Assembly: GCF_040833955.1 (NCBI RefSeq)
Contig: NZ_CP162133.1
Location: 1 to 64,000 of the forward strand
From: Leptospira sp. WS60.C2
GTDB lineage: Bacteria; Spirochaetota; Leptospiria; Leptospirales; Leptospiraceae
Direction of reading: 5' to 3'
DNA: 64,000 nt
Of the stretch, positions 19,718-28,535 are shown piece by piece. Under the pieces are notes generated by a model. The model made no database searches. It saw only the letters and a program-made list of their open reading frames with translations, and was not told the DNA's origin. The translations under genes were made by a program, and so were the position numbers. The stretch's first letter is position 1. Every line of letters begins with the position of its first letter.

Positions 19718-21910
19718 TTATTTTTTCTTGAGTGTTGTATCTTCTTTTTTGAAATCCTTTAATTTCAAAAAAACCTTTATTTCTTCAAAATCGATTCTAT
19801 CCAAACTAACAGTGACTGGATCTCCAATAAAGAAAATCTTAGAGTATTTCTTGGAATAGAAGGAAAAGTCATTTTTGATAATGACTTCAAACTCATCAGT
19901 GAACTCTGATTTATCGAGAACACCTTCCAAATTAGAAAGATCTAATTCCACAAATATTTGAGATGGTCGAATGCCAACTATGAAACTTTTAAATTCTTTG
20001 ATTCCAGTTGATTCCAAATAACGAAAAGATTTAATTTTTACGATGTCTCGTTCTGCATCGGCAGCGCGTCGTTCTTCCTCAGAACAATGAAGTCCCATTA
20101 CTGCGATTTCACTATCAGAATATACTTTTTCTGATTCCAGTAGAGTCGCATGTAGCACACGATGAACAATTAAATCGGGATATCGTCTGATCGGTGACGT
20201 AAAATGACAATAGTCTTTAAAACCAAGTCCCCAGTGGCCTAGTGGGTCTGCTCCATAATAGGCCTGCATAAAACTTCTAAGTAAAAGATAATTGAAAATC
20301 TTTCCAACGGAATTATCCTGAATTTCTTTCACGGCTTTCATGATTTCAGGATAACTTGTATCATGAATTTGAACGTTGTATCCATTGAGTTGTAAGAAAT
20401 GATTCAGAGTTTCTAATTTTTCCTCATCCATAGGTTCGTGGATTCGGTGAAGTGTCGGAATCTTTTTCTTACGTAAGAATTCATCCACCTTTAAGTTAGC
20501 GGATAACATAAGTTCTTCAATGAGAATGTGACTCGTAAGTCGTTCTCGATTCTCGATACCTATAGGCTCTTTTCTTTCATTCCATGTGATTGTAGTCTCA
20601 CGGAGATTTAAGTCGATCCTTCCTGTTTTCATCCTTTGTTTGCGGAGAGCATCTGTGAATAATGAAACCTGGTACATCCAATTGTTTGGATCTTGGGCTT
20701 TGATCTCCTCTTCCGCCATTTCATAGGTATAACGTTTTTTTACCTTGATGATGGACTTATAAAACTTAGCGTTATAAATTTCACCAGTTTTGCTCGCTTC
20801 CATTTCAACCGTAAAAGCTAGACGATTGGTATTCGCCACAAGACTACACAGATCTTCTGATAAAATCGGTGGTAACATTGGAACCACTCGATTTGCTAAG
20901 TAGACGGAGGTCGCTCGTTCGTATGCTTCTTTGTCTAAAGCAGATCCTTTCTCTACATAATAGGAAACATCGGCAATATGAATCCATACGCGTAAACGAT
21001 TGCCTTCATCGACAAAACTAATGGCATCATCAAAGTCCTTTGCTGTGATTCCATCGATGGTAACTGCATATAGATCTCGTAAGTCAGTTCTTTGGTTCCA
21101 ATCGGAAACAGTTTTCTCGGAAACCTCCTCTGGAAAATCTAAAGGAATAAAGTCAGGATGAACAGGATCATAATTGTATTTCATTAGGATACGCTGCAAG
21201 TCTGAGTCTTCCTTTGTATCAGATTCAAACCGAATAAAGCTGACATCATAAAGATTGTCTTGTGGCTCAGAGCCTTCTTTCAATTTTACAATTAAAACAT
21301 CGTTGATATTGATTGCGTCAAAACTATCTTTCAGAATGGATTTTACATGGAGAACACCTTCTTTACCTTCGCCTAACATATCGAGAAAATTACCGAAAAC
21401 AAACTTATTTGTTTTTTCTCGAACACGCATACGGTAAAGTATTCTACCTCGTTTAAGAACTTTAGTGACTTCTGCTTCGAGTCTGTCTTTTTTGCCAATA
21501 CCAAGGGGGATAACTTCTACTTTGTCACCTGTGATTGCAGTATTTGTCATTGGTCCGGGAACAAAAATTTCATTCTTGGAAGGTAAGGAAATGAATCCAT
21601 CACCTCTACGAGAAATCGAAATTCGGCCAGTGAGTCGAAAAGGATTCGCAACCGTGAAATACTTTTTGTTTGGTATTAGTAACCCTTCTTCCTCGAGAAG
21701 ATTGCAAAGTTGATCGATGAGAAATTCGATTTCTTTTCTCGGGACCTTTTCTTTTCGTTTGAATGCTTTTACTTTTTTTGATTTTGGGTCGGGTCGTTTG
21801 AATTCACTTGATTCAGTGAATTTTTTTTTGATCTCTTGTCTTGTGATATCTTTACCAGCTTTCTGGTCTAGATATTCGATAATTTTTCTTTGTATTTTAT
21901 AGGTATCCAT
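19718..21910 (-). CDS. rnr: Ribonuclease R
   Basis: Processive 3'-5' exoribonuclease of the RNB family, which degrades structured RNA. In the 730-aa protein I see an N-terminal helix-turn-helix-like region, cold-shock domains (GRISISRRGDGFISL), the catalytic aspartate cluster TIDGITAKDFDDAISF, the HFTSPIRRYPDL motif and a C-terminal S1 domain, with a Lys-rich tail. It is the last gene of a four-gene minus-strand operon hslO-tsaE-tsaB-rnr, four bases after the tsaB stop. Confidence 0.95.
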   Translation of the reverse strand: MDTYKIQRKIIEYLDQKAGKDITRQEIKKKFTESSEFKRPDPKSKKVKAFKRKEKVPRKEIEFLIDQLCNLLEEEGLLIPNKKYFTVANPFRLTGRISISRRGDGFISLPSKNEIFVPGPMTNTAITGDKVEVIPLGIGKKDRLEAEVTKVLKRGRILYRMRVREKTNKFVFGNFLDMLGEGKEGVLHVKSILKDSFDAININDVLIVKLKEGSEPQDNLYDVSFIRFESDTKEDSDLQRILMKYNYDPVHPDFIPLDFPEEVSEKTVSDWNQRTDLRDLYAVTIDGITAKDFDDAISFVDEGNRLRVWIHIADVSYYVEKGSALDKEAYERATSVYLANRVVPMLPPILSEDLCSLVANTNRLAFTVEMEASKTGEIYNAKFYKSIIKVKKRYTYEMAEEEIKAQDPNNWMYQVSLFTDALRKQRMKTGRIDLNLRETTITWNERKEPIGIENRERLTSHILIEELMLSANLKVDEFLRKKKIPTLHRIHEPMDEEKLETLNHFLQLNGYNVQIHDTSYPEIMKAVKEIQDNSVGKIFNYLLLRSFMQAYYGADPLGHWGLGFKDYCHFTSPIRRYPDLIVHRVLHATLLESEKVYSDSEIAVMGLHCSEEERRAADAERDIVKIKSFRYLESTGIKEFKSFIVGIRPSQIFVELDLSNLEGVLDKSEFTDEFEVIIKNDFSFYSKKYSKIFFIGDPVTVSLDRIDFEEIKVFLKLKDFKKEDTTLKKK

Positions 21911-21914
21911 AAAT

Positions 21915-22604
21915 TCATTTTTGATCTACATAGGTCCCACGAATGTAATTGGGTAGGAGAGATAGATAGTTATATTCTTTTAGTTCTGTTGGATTAATTT
22001 GTTCCAAACTATACTGCATTATAGACGATAAGTTGAGGTTTGTCGCTTCAATTTTTACTGCATGATGAGGGTAAAAATGCGGTATCGAGCCAGTGTAGTA
22101 CCATTTGTTAGGCGTTTCTGTGAAACTTTTTAGTGATTCGATGATATCATCAGGACTTTGGTCTTTAGTCTCAGAAAACTGAACCCCATCAAAATACTTT
22201 GTATAGTATTTTCCTTGTTTTCCATCCAAACAAATAATGGCTGAGTTTTGATTTGTTTTAAGCGAGGCGATAGTATCAAACATTCCAACCAAATAAAGAA
22301 GTGTACTATCAAAACCAATCACTGGGATCTCCCATAACTGAGATAAATCTCTTGCAGTCGTGACTGTAATGCGAATGCCTGTAAATGAACCAGGTCCATT
22401 AGGAACGATGATCAAATCAGGTTTCAAAACGTTCGACTCATTCAGTGCAGTTCTGATCATTTCAACTAAACGATAAGAAGCCTCTTTGGGAGATTCTTCC
22501 ATTCTTTTGGATAGAATTTTGACTTCTGAAGTTGATCCTGTTTCAAAAGAACCAACTAACACATGAATCCAATCTTGGGTGGTATCGAAGTAAAGAAAGT
22601 TCAA
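21915..22604 (-). CDS. tsaB: TsaB, t6A tRNA-modification complex subunit
   Basis: TsaB with TsaD and TsaE transfers threonylcarbamoyl to A37 of ANN-decoding tRNAs. The 229-aa product has the ASKHA-fold start FLYFDTTQDW and the diagnostic GPGSFTGIRI motif. The second half is diverged, as is normal for TsaB. Its start overlaps the tsaE stop by four bases, so TsaE and TsaB are made together. No tsaD is present in this window. Confidence 0.93.
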   Translation of the reverse strand: MNFLYFDTTQDWIHVLVGSFETGSTSEVKILSKRMEESPKEASYRLVEMIRTALNESNVLKPDLIIVPNGPGSFTGIRITVTTARDLSQLWEIPVIGFDSTLLYLVGMFDTIASLKTNQNSAIICLDGKQGKYYTKYFDGVQFSETKDQSPDDIIESLKSFTETPNKWYYTGSIPHFYPHHAVKIEATNLNLSSIMQYSLEQINPTELKEYNYLSLLPNYIRGTYVDQK

Positions 22605-23059
22605 TCTATATCCTCGTTATTCCATTCAATTGTATATGATCGGTTTTCAAACGATTCAGAGGAAATGGTTAGATAAATTCTATTTTGTTTAGGTAAAATG
22701 GATTCTGCTTTTTGCCACCATTCAATAGCGGAAACACTATCCTTTCCCCAAATTTCCTCAAAACCTAGATTTTCTAATTCATCAATCGATACGATCCGAT
22801 ACAAATCAAAATGATACAAACGAAACTTAGGTGAATCGTAGATATTATATAAAGAGAATGTAGGTGAATTGATTAAACTATTTGTTTCGTAACGAGAAAA
22901 CCATTCCCGAATGAATGTTGTTTTTCCCGCTCCCATTTCGCCAGATATCAATAGGATCGGTTTTTTTTGTTTTGCCAGGTATTTTTGAATGATCTGATCC
23001 AAAGTTGAGAAAATAGGCGTTAACTCATTTTCCCTCAGTGAGAGAAAGTTTGCCTTCAT
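22601..23059 (-). CDS. tsaE: TsaE, t6A tRNA-modification ATPase
   Basis: P-loop ATPase of the t6A pathway, 152 aa. Seen: Walker A GEMGAGKTT near residue 41-49, the conserved SPTFSLYNIY, FRLYHFDLYRI and a Walker-B-like SVSAIEW. It overlaps hslO upstream (ATGA, 23056-23059) and tsaB downstream (22601-22604), each by four bases, the mark of a tightly coupled operon. Confidence 0.94.
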   Translation of the reverse strand: MKANFLSLRENELTPIFSTLDQIIQKYLAKQKKPILLISGEMGAGKTTFIREWFSRYETNSLINSPTFSLYNIYDSPKFRLYHFDLYRIVSIDELENLGFEEIWGKDSVSAIEWWQKAESILPKQNRIYLTISSESFENRSYTIEWNNEDID

Positions 23060-23910
23060 TCTTTAAAAAACGTCTCCAGATCGGAAGAATCGAATTCATA
23101 AGCAGTTCGGCAGAATTCACAAGTAATTTCGATTTTGCCAACTTCTTCAATAATGGAGTTGGCTTCTTGTTTTCCAAGAGATGCAATGATGTCGGCAACT
23201 TTGTGCCTTGAGCAATCGCAAAAAAATTCTGGTGATTCTTTACTCAACACCTCAAGAGGAGATTCAATTTCCGCTTCAAGTGAATGTAACATCGTTTCAA
23301 TGTTTTGTAGCCAAAAGGATTCTTTTGTGATCAGACCATTGATTTTTGAATGAAGGAATCGAAAACTTTCTTCTGTTGCTTCCGGTAGAGCTTCAAAAAA
23401 AATTCCCTTTGCAGAAAAATCATTCCCTGGAAAATCAAAAGGGATTACATCCATTCCTACAATCGCACGGATTTGTTCGGATTCGGTTAGGTATTTTTGA
23501 AAATTTGCTTCAAATGTATCTTCGATTAAATTTGTATAAGACTGATAAGTATCCGAATCATAATCCCAACGAATCACCTTCATAATTCCTTGCCCGAGAA
23601 TAAATTCGTTTCGAATGTCCCCGTCAGCATGGCTTGCCGAATAGGCTACAGATTTCATTTTTCCATAGCGATCACTGTAAGCTAATGCTTGTTTATTGGA
23701 TTCATCTTTCCATTGGATACTGACTTTTTGTTGGTTCTTTGTCATTTCAGCAAGGAATAGGGCTCCCATCATTGTTTTGGATAAAAAAACAGACATTTCT
23801 TTGTTTAGAGAATGGAGAAACATCGGTTCTTTCGCAGTTTCAGTCAGATTCACAATCGTAAATCGGTAGTGATGGGTGTTTGAGATTCCTAAAATAACTT
23901 GGTCAGACAT
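23056..23910 (-). CDS. hslO: Hsp33 redox-regulated chaperone
   Basis: Hsp33 holds unfolding proteins under oxidative stress and is switched by a zinc-binding four-cysteine centre. The C-terminus shows the pair CDC and CEFC, about 30 residues apart, as the CxC..CxxC switch. The ATG at 23910 is chosen because it begins with the Hsp33-like MSDQVILGIS; a more distal in-frame start at 24018 would run into the divergent GH42 gene and adds unrelated residues. The product is 284 aa. It is the first gene of the hslO-tsaE-tsaB-rnr operon. Confidence 0.9.
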   Translation of the reverse strand: MSDQVILGISNTHHYRFTIVNLTETAKEPMFLHSLNKEMSVFLSKTMMGALFLAEMTKNQQKVSIQWKDESNKQALAYSDRYGKMKSVAYSASHADGDIRNEFILGQGIMKVIRWDYDSDTYQSYTNLIEDTFEANFQKYLTESEQIRAIVGMDVIPFDFPGNDFSAKGIFFEALPEATEESFRFLHSKINGLITKESFWLQNIETMLHSLEAEIESPLEVLSKESPEFFCDCSRHKVADIIASLGKQEANSIIEEVGKIEITCEFCRTAYEFDSSDLETFFKE

Positions 23911-23985
23911 TATTTGATTGAAAGAGGTGTTTTCTGATTCAGTCTGTGTCACAAGATAGATTCTGCAATCGTAAAAAGGAAAAAT

Positions 23986-25968
23986 ATGATCTTTGGTGCC
24001 TGCTATTACCCAGAACAATGGAACCCAAAAGACTGGGATGAAGACCTTAAAATCATGAAAGAGATGGGTCTTTCCTCGGTTCGTCTTGCAGAATTTGCAT
24101 GGGGAATCATGGAACCAAAAGAAGGGAAGTTTGATTTTTCTCTTTTTGATGCCGTTTTAGAGAAAGTGCATAACCATGGAATGACTGCCATCCTTGGAAC
24201 CCCAACGGCTACTTTCCCTCCTTGGCTTGTCCAAAAATTCCCGGAAATTGTCCAAGTTTCGAAAGAAGGAATCATTAGAGGCATTGGAACAAGACGCCAA
24301 GCTTGTTTTTCTTCCCCCGCTTTCAAAAAAGCGACAGAACGCATTGTCACCGCGATGGCAAAACATTTCGGAAATCATCCAGCAGTTGTAGGATGGCAAA
24401 TTGATAATGAACCGGGCCATGAAGGTTCTGATGTTGATTACTCTCCGCTTGCTCTTAAAAATTTTAGATCTTGGTTAAAACAGAAATATAAAACCCTAGA
24501 TTCGCTTAACAAACGTTGGGGGAATGTGTTTTGGGGTGTGATCTATTCCGATTGGAATCAAATTCCACTTCCTGGAGCACATGTGGCGAGTAATTTTAAC
24601 CCAGCAATGATTCAGGACTATTACCGATTCCAATCAGATGAATTAGTTTCCTATATCCATTTCCAAGCTGAGATTCTTCGAAAGTATAGCAAAGGAAAAC
24701 CACTCACAACGAATCTTTATCCATCTCCCTTTTTACCAGTGACAGATATGTACGAAATGTTCTCTAAACTGGACTATGTTTCTTGGGATAATTATCCCGT
24801 CTGGGGAAACCAACAGGAACCTTATCCTCATCCGCTTGTGACTGCTACGCAACAGTATGCTCGAGGATTGAAAAACAAACCATACACTGTGATGGAACAA
24901 TTCTCAGGTGTACAAGGACATGATACGTTAGGATATCTTCCTCCTCCTGGTCAAATCGGTCTTTGGCTAACACAAGCGATTGTTAATGGTGCCAATCAGA
25001 TTTATTTTTTTCGTTATCGAACCGCTCGTTTTGGACAAGAACAACTTTGTTATGGAATTTTAGATCATGGAAAAAGGAAAACTGCCAAATACTTTGAATT
25101 AAAAAATACCATTGAAGAAATCAAAGACTTTGCGGAAGACATTGCAGAATCACCTTACCCTGCTTCGGTGGCAATCCTTCATGATATTGAAAATTCAAGA
25201 AACTACAAACATCAACCTTTAAGCGATGGTCTTAAATTTTCACCTGTCCCATTTGCACAAGTTGGATATGACATCGAACTTGCTACCTGGTTTGCAGGAA
25301 CCAATATTTTAAATGTGAATGCGCATTCTTTACCAATTCATTCGGAAACTGATTGGTCTGAATACAAAGTTCTTACCCTTCCTCTTTATACAATGTTTGA
25401 TCCTATTTTAGTGGAGAAGTTAAGAACCTACGTACAAAATGGGGGAACTTTGGTTTTGGGGTATCGATCGGGAATCAAAGACAAAGACCATTGGATGGTA
25501 GAAGAACCAGTTCCTGGTGTGTTTGGTGAATTGGCAGGAGTACAAGTATTTCAATTTGAAGCACCTGCTACAGACAAAGTGGGAATCCGTATGGGACTTT
25601 GGCCTTTAAAGGGTTCCAAGTTTTGTGAAATTCTAGAACCTACCACTGCGAAGGTCATTGCAAGGTACCGAGACAGAAAGAAATTTTACTCAGGAAAACC
25701 GGCCATCACAGTCAACTCGTATGGGAAAGGTAAAGTCTACTATGTAGGTTCCTCATTAACTCCTGAAAGTTTTGTTCTTCTATACAGAAAAATTCTAAAG
25801 GATGCTGGAGTTCGATTTGGGCTGCTTGGTTCCACTGTCGAAAGACATTACCGCGAGGGCAAACGATACAATTACGAAATCACAATGAACCATTCCAATC
25901 AATATAGGTTAGCTGGTTTATCGATTTTAAAGCCTTTCGGATATCGAATCAAAAAGATTAAAAAATAA
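23986..25968 (+). CDS. GH42 beta-galactosidase
   Basis: Family 42 glycoside hydrolase, 660 aa. Seen: the N-terminal GACYYPEQWNPKDWDEDLKIM typical start in part (GACYYPEQW), the acid/base Glu142 in IDNEPG, the nucleophile Glu304 in VMEQFSG, and a trimerisation-type domain after about residue 400. No signal peptide, so it should be cytoplasmic. A ribosome binding site AAAAGGAAAA precedes the ATG. The gene stands alone: no sugar transporter or regulator is adjacent, and it is divergent from hslO with a 75-bp gap. Activity on beta-galactosides is inferred from the family. Confidence 0.93.
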   Translation: MIFGACYYPEQWNPKDWDEDLKIMKEMGLSSVRLAEFAWGIMEPKEGKFDFSLFDAVLEKVHNHGMTAILGTPTATFPPWLVQKFPEIVQVSKEGIIRGIGTRRQACFSSPAFKKATERIVTAMAKHFGNHPAVVGWQIDNEPGHEGSDVDYSPLALKNFRSWLKQKYKTLDSLNKRWGNVFWGVIYSDWNQIPLPGAHVASNFNPAMIQDYYRFQSDELVSYIHFQAEILRKYSKGKPLTTNLYPSPFLPVTDMYEMFSKLDYVSWDNYPVWGNQQEPYPHPLVTATQQYARGLKNKPYTVMEQFSGVQGHDTLGYLPPPGQIGLWLTQAIVNGANQIYFFRYRTARFGQEQLCYGILDHGKRKTAKYFELKNTIEEIKDFAEDIAESPYPASVAILHDIENSRNYKHQPLSDGLKFSPVPFAQVGYDIELATWFAGTNILNVNAHSLPIHSETDWSEYKVLTLPLYTMFDPILVEKLRTYVQNGGTLVLGYRSGIKDKDHWMVEEPVPGVFGELAGVQVFQFEAPATDKVGIRMGLWPLKGSKFCEILEPTTAKVIARYRDRKKFYSGKPAITVNSYGKGKVYYVGSSLTPESFVLLYRKILKDAGVRFGLLGSTVERHYREGKRYNYEITMNHSNQYRLAGLSILKPFGYRIKKIKK

Positions 25969-25996
25969 TAAGAGACTTCAAAGCTAAAACGTAAAA

Positions 25997-26890
25997 ATGA
26001 AAATACAAGACTTTAGATCGATCAATCGTTTATTAGGAGAGTCTTCGGGAAAAAACAAGGTAGGTGAAGTTTATGTAGATAATTTACATTGTCCTTACAT
26101 CCAATTTTCCGAACGCTTTACAATCAATGGTACATCGGTCACACAACCAGAGTTTGGTGATATAAAAGATTTTGTCCAAATTGTTCTAAAGTTTTTACCT
26201 GAAGCAGTTGAGGGTACTAGTTTATTACCTGAACCCAGACCAAAGCGTGAAACGGGAAAACTGTTTTTTGTAAGACCAATGATGTTTGGATCGTTTCAAT
26301 TTCTTTACGTATTTTCAGTGGATATGCTATATTTGGGTGGAGCGAAATCGGAGGAAATCAAACGCGCTGGATCTCAGAATATGACACCAACCATTGTGAC
26401 AGATCGTTTGTACTTTCAGGTTAAAGTGATCCCTGTCAAATCAATCAAGGAAGATGGCGATCATGTCATTGATTTCGAGTCGAAACGGTTTCTAGGTGGT
26501 GAGTTTCGAATAGAGTCTGAAAGTGATGGAAATAAACCCATTCGTAAGTTTTCCGAAATATTCGATGAAGTTGATTTTTCAGATACAGAATCCAAAATCA
26601 GAGAAGAGTTGGGAATTACTTCTGATATTTGGAAACTAGGAAGGATTTACAGTCCAATTGGCATTGATTATTTGTCCCTCTCACTTCGGTTTTTAAATCC
26701 AAGTCTTCCAAAAACCATTTCTCAATTTAAGAATTTTTATCAAATATTAGAAAATACAAACCAAACCATTCCAGAAGAAACTTTGAAATCTTTTCATGAA
26801 TATTTGTCTTCCTTTGAGGTAGAAAGAACGGTTTCTAAGTCTGGCAATATTTTATGGAAAGTGAATCAAAAATCTACCGATAATGGATAA
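25997..26890 (+). CDS. Protein of unknown function
   Basis: A 297-aa soluble protein with no signal peptide, membrane segment or motif I can place. It starts MKIQDFRSINRLLGESSG and has mixed alpha/beta character. It follows the GH42 gene by 28 bp and precedes an inositol-phosphatase-like gene by 9 bp, so it is probably co-transcribed with the latter. Base composition is like its neighbours, so recent transfer is not indicated. Confidence 0.6.
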   Translation: MKIQDFRSINRLLGESSGKNKVGEVYVDNLHCPYIQFSERFTINGTSVTQPEFGDIKDFVQIVLKFLPEAVEGTSLLPEPRPKRETGKLFFVRPMMFGSFQFLYVFSVDMLYLGGAKSEEIKRAGSQNMTPTIVTDRLYFQVKVIPVKSIKEDGDHVIDFESKRFLGGEFRIESESDGNKPIRKFSEIFDEVDFSDTESKIREELGITSDIWKLGRIYSPIGIDYLSLSLRFLNPSLPKTISQFKNFYQILENTNQTIPEETLKSFHEYLSSFEVERTVSKSGNILWKVNQKSTDNG

Positions 26891-26899
26891 GTAATTACT

Positions 26900-27742
26900 A
26901 TGGGCATCTCCTCACCAACGATCAATTTTCCCGTCGATGAAACCATCAAACGAATCGAGTATGTAAAAGCCAATGCGATGGGCATCATCCATGAAGCTAA
27001 AAAAATTCAACGAGAAGTATCCGCAATTCGATCAGATACGGATGCAGATGAAAAAGAAAGAATTGATGCCGCCGATGGAAAGTTAGGCGATATTCTCATT
27101 CGATTTTTACAAAAATCCTTTCCGAAAGATGGAATTGTTTGTGAAGACAAAACCCCGATAGATGGTGGAGAGTTCAAATGGGTTCTCGATCCAGTGGATG
27201 GTTCGATGAATTTTGTGAGGGGATTACCACTGTATGCAATCTCTTTTGGTTTGGAACATAGGGACACTCCTGTTGGTGGTGTAGTCATTGTTCCACCACA
27301 GGAATCAGTGTATTCGGCAGTCATGGGTGAGGGCGCTTTTAAGAATGGCGAACCAATTGTCACATCACGAGTGTCGGAACTGAACAGGGCTATTTTTTCA
27401 CCCAACCTTCCCACGAAAAGAGCTCACATGATCCAAGAAATCATGGCGGATCTTTCTGGATTCTTAACGTATGCAAGGTCCTTTCGTCGGACTGGTTCTT
27501 TTGTTTTGGATGTTTGTTTCATTGCAGAAGGGGTAATGGACGCCATTTGGGAAAAAACAGTGAAACATTGGGATGTTTCTGCCATTTCTGTGATTTTATC
27601 CGAAGCTGGCGGGAAATTGACTGACTTAAATGGAGTTCATTATTACACAGGACTTCCTGAGTTAGTAGCCTCCAACGGGGTTTTACACTCAGAAATTTTA
27701 AATTTATTAAAGACAGTTCGTTCTAGCGTCAGTCGAAATTGA
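26900..27742 (+). CDS. Inositol monophosphatase family protein
   Basis: Mg-dependent sugar/inositol phosphatase of the SuhB/IMPase group, 280 aa. Seen: IVCEDKT (metal-ligand region, usually EE), WVLDPVDGSMNF near 95-106 (metal-binding DPxDGxxNF), GGVVIVPP, GEGAFKNGEP and the C-terminal KHWDVSAISVILSEAGG. Substrate candidates in the family include inositol-1-phosphate, histidinol phosphate and 3'-phosphoadenosine phosphate; the sequence does not decide. An intrinsic terminator follows directly. Confidence 0.9.
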   Translation: MGISSPTINFPVDETIKRIEYVKANAMGIIHEAKKIQREVSAIRSDTDADEKERIDAADGKLGDILIRFLQKSFPKDGIVCEDKTPIDGGEFKWVLDPVDGSMNFVRGLPLYAISFGLEHRDTPVGGVVIVPPQESVYSAVMGEGAFKNGEPIVTSRVSELNRAIFSPNLPTKRAHMIQEIMADLSGFLTYARSFRRTGSFVLDVCFIAEGVMDAIWEKTVKHWDVSAISVILSEAGGKLTDLNGVHYYTGLPELVASNGVLHSEILNLLKTVRSSVSRN

Positions 27743-27748
27743 TAGAGG

Positions 27749-27775
27749 GAATGATTAGAATCATTCTACTTTTTT
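27749..27775 (+). terminator. Intrinsic terminator after the inositol phosphatase gene
   Basis: Eight-bp perfect stem GAATGATT/AATCATTC (27749-27756 and 27759-27766) followed by TACTTTTTT. It separates this operon from sodB. Confidence 0.75.
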
Positions 27776-27848
27776 GGTTTACGATTTGCTTTTATAAATC
27801 AAACTAGAAAGAAACGACAAATACACTTGAATCCATCAGGAGACCACA

Positions 27849-28421
27849 ATGGAACATAAACTCCCAGAACTTCCTTATGCTAAGGATGCACTCGCTCCCC
27901 ATATTTCCGCAGAAACTCTTGAGTTTCACTATGGAAAACATCACCAAACTTACGTTACGAACTTAAACAACCTAATCAAAGGCACTGAATTTGAAAATGC
28001 GACTTTGGAAGAAATTGTGAAAAAGTCCTCTGGCGGTATTTTTAACAATGCAGCACAAGTATGGAACCACACTTTCTACTGGCATTCCTTGTCTCCCAAT
28101 GGTGGTGGAGCTCCAAAAGGTGCAGTGGCAGATCTTATCACAAAATCTTTTGGTTCATTTGATGCATTCAAAGAAAAATTCTCCCAATCTGCCGTTACAA
28201 ACTTTGGTTCAGGTTGGACTTGGCTTGTGAAAAAAGGGGATGGACTTGAAATCGTGAATACAAGTAACGCTGGAAGCCCACTCAAAGACGGATTACAAGC
28301 ACTCCTTACGATTGACGTATGGGAACATGCCTATTACATCGATTTCCGAAATGCTCGACCAAAATATGTGGAAGCATTCTGGAATTTGGTAAACTGGGAC
28401 TTCGCAAACAAAAATCTTTAA
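27849..28421 (+). CDS. sodB: Superoxide dismutase, iron type
   Basis: Cytoplasmic enzyme that dismutates superoxide, 190 aa. Metal ligands are visible as His27, His74 (VWNHTFYW), Asp156 and His160 ([10 protein letters not shown]). Gln70 in NNAAQVWNH is at the site that marks iron rather than manganese enzymes. No signal peptide. The start has a ribosome binding site (AGGAG at about 27839-27843). Flanked by terminators, so it should be monocistronic. Confidence 0.96.
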   Translation: MEHKLPELPYAKDALAPHISAETLEFHYGKHHQTYVTNLNNLIKGTEFENATLEEIVKKSSGGIFNNAAQVWNHTFYWHSLSPNGGGAPKGAVADLITKSFGSFDAFKEKFSQSAVTNFGSGWTWLVKKGDGLEIVNTSNAGSPLKDGLQALLTIDVWEHAYYIDFRNARPKYVEAFWNLVNWDFANKNL

Positions 28422-28448
28422 ACGTTAGGATTCACATCTGAAGTCAGA

Positions 28449-28487
28449 AAAGGCAGGTTCCGGAATCCGGCTCCTGCCTTTTTTATT
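28449..28487 (+). terminator. Intrinsic terminator after sodB
   Basis: Stem AAAGGCAGG/CCTGCCTTT around 28449-28481, with a small inner CCGG pairing, followed by TTTTTATTT. A strong rho-independent terminator that isolates sodB from trpE. Confidence 0.9.
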
Positions 28488-28496
28488 TCTAAATTT

Positions 28497-28511
28497 GATT
28501 CAAAATGAATC
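28497..28511. promoter_or_regulatory. Short palindrome upstream of trpE
   Basis: Perfect inverted repeat GATTCA-AAA-TGAATC between the sodB terminator and the trpE ATG (25 bp downstream). Its position would suit an operator. No leader peptide rich in tryptophan codons is visible, so classical attenuation is not supported. Could be chance in AT-rich sequence. Confidence 0.3.
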
Positions 28512-28535
28512 TTGGTAACAAACATTGAGTACACT

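Noticed and set aside
27776..27848. PerR- or Fur-type operator before sodB
   Set aside because: The stretch has GATTT and AAATC halves but no good match to a known box; any call would be forced.
28512..28535. TTG start of trpE 24 bases upstream of the ATG
   Set aside because: No ribosome binding site in front of it and it would begin inside the palindrome region; the ATG at 28536 is simpler.
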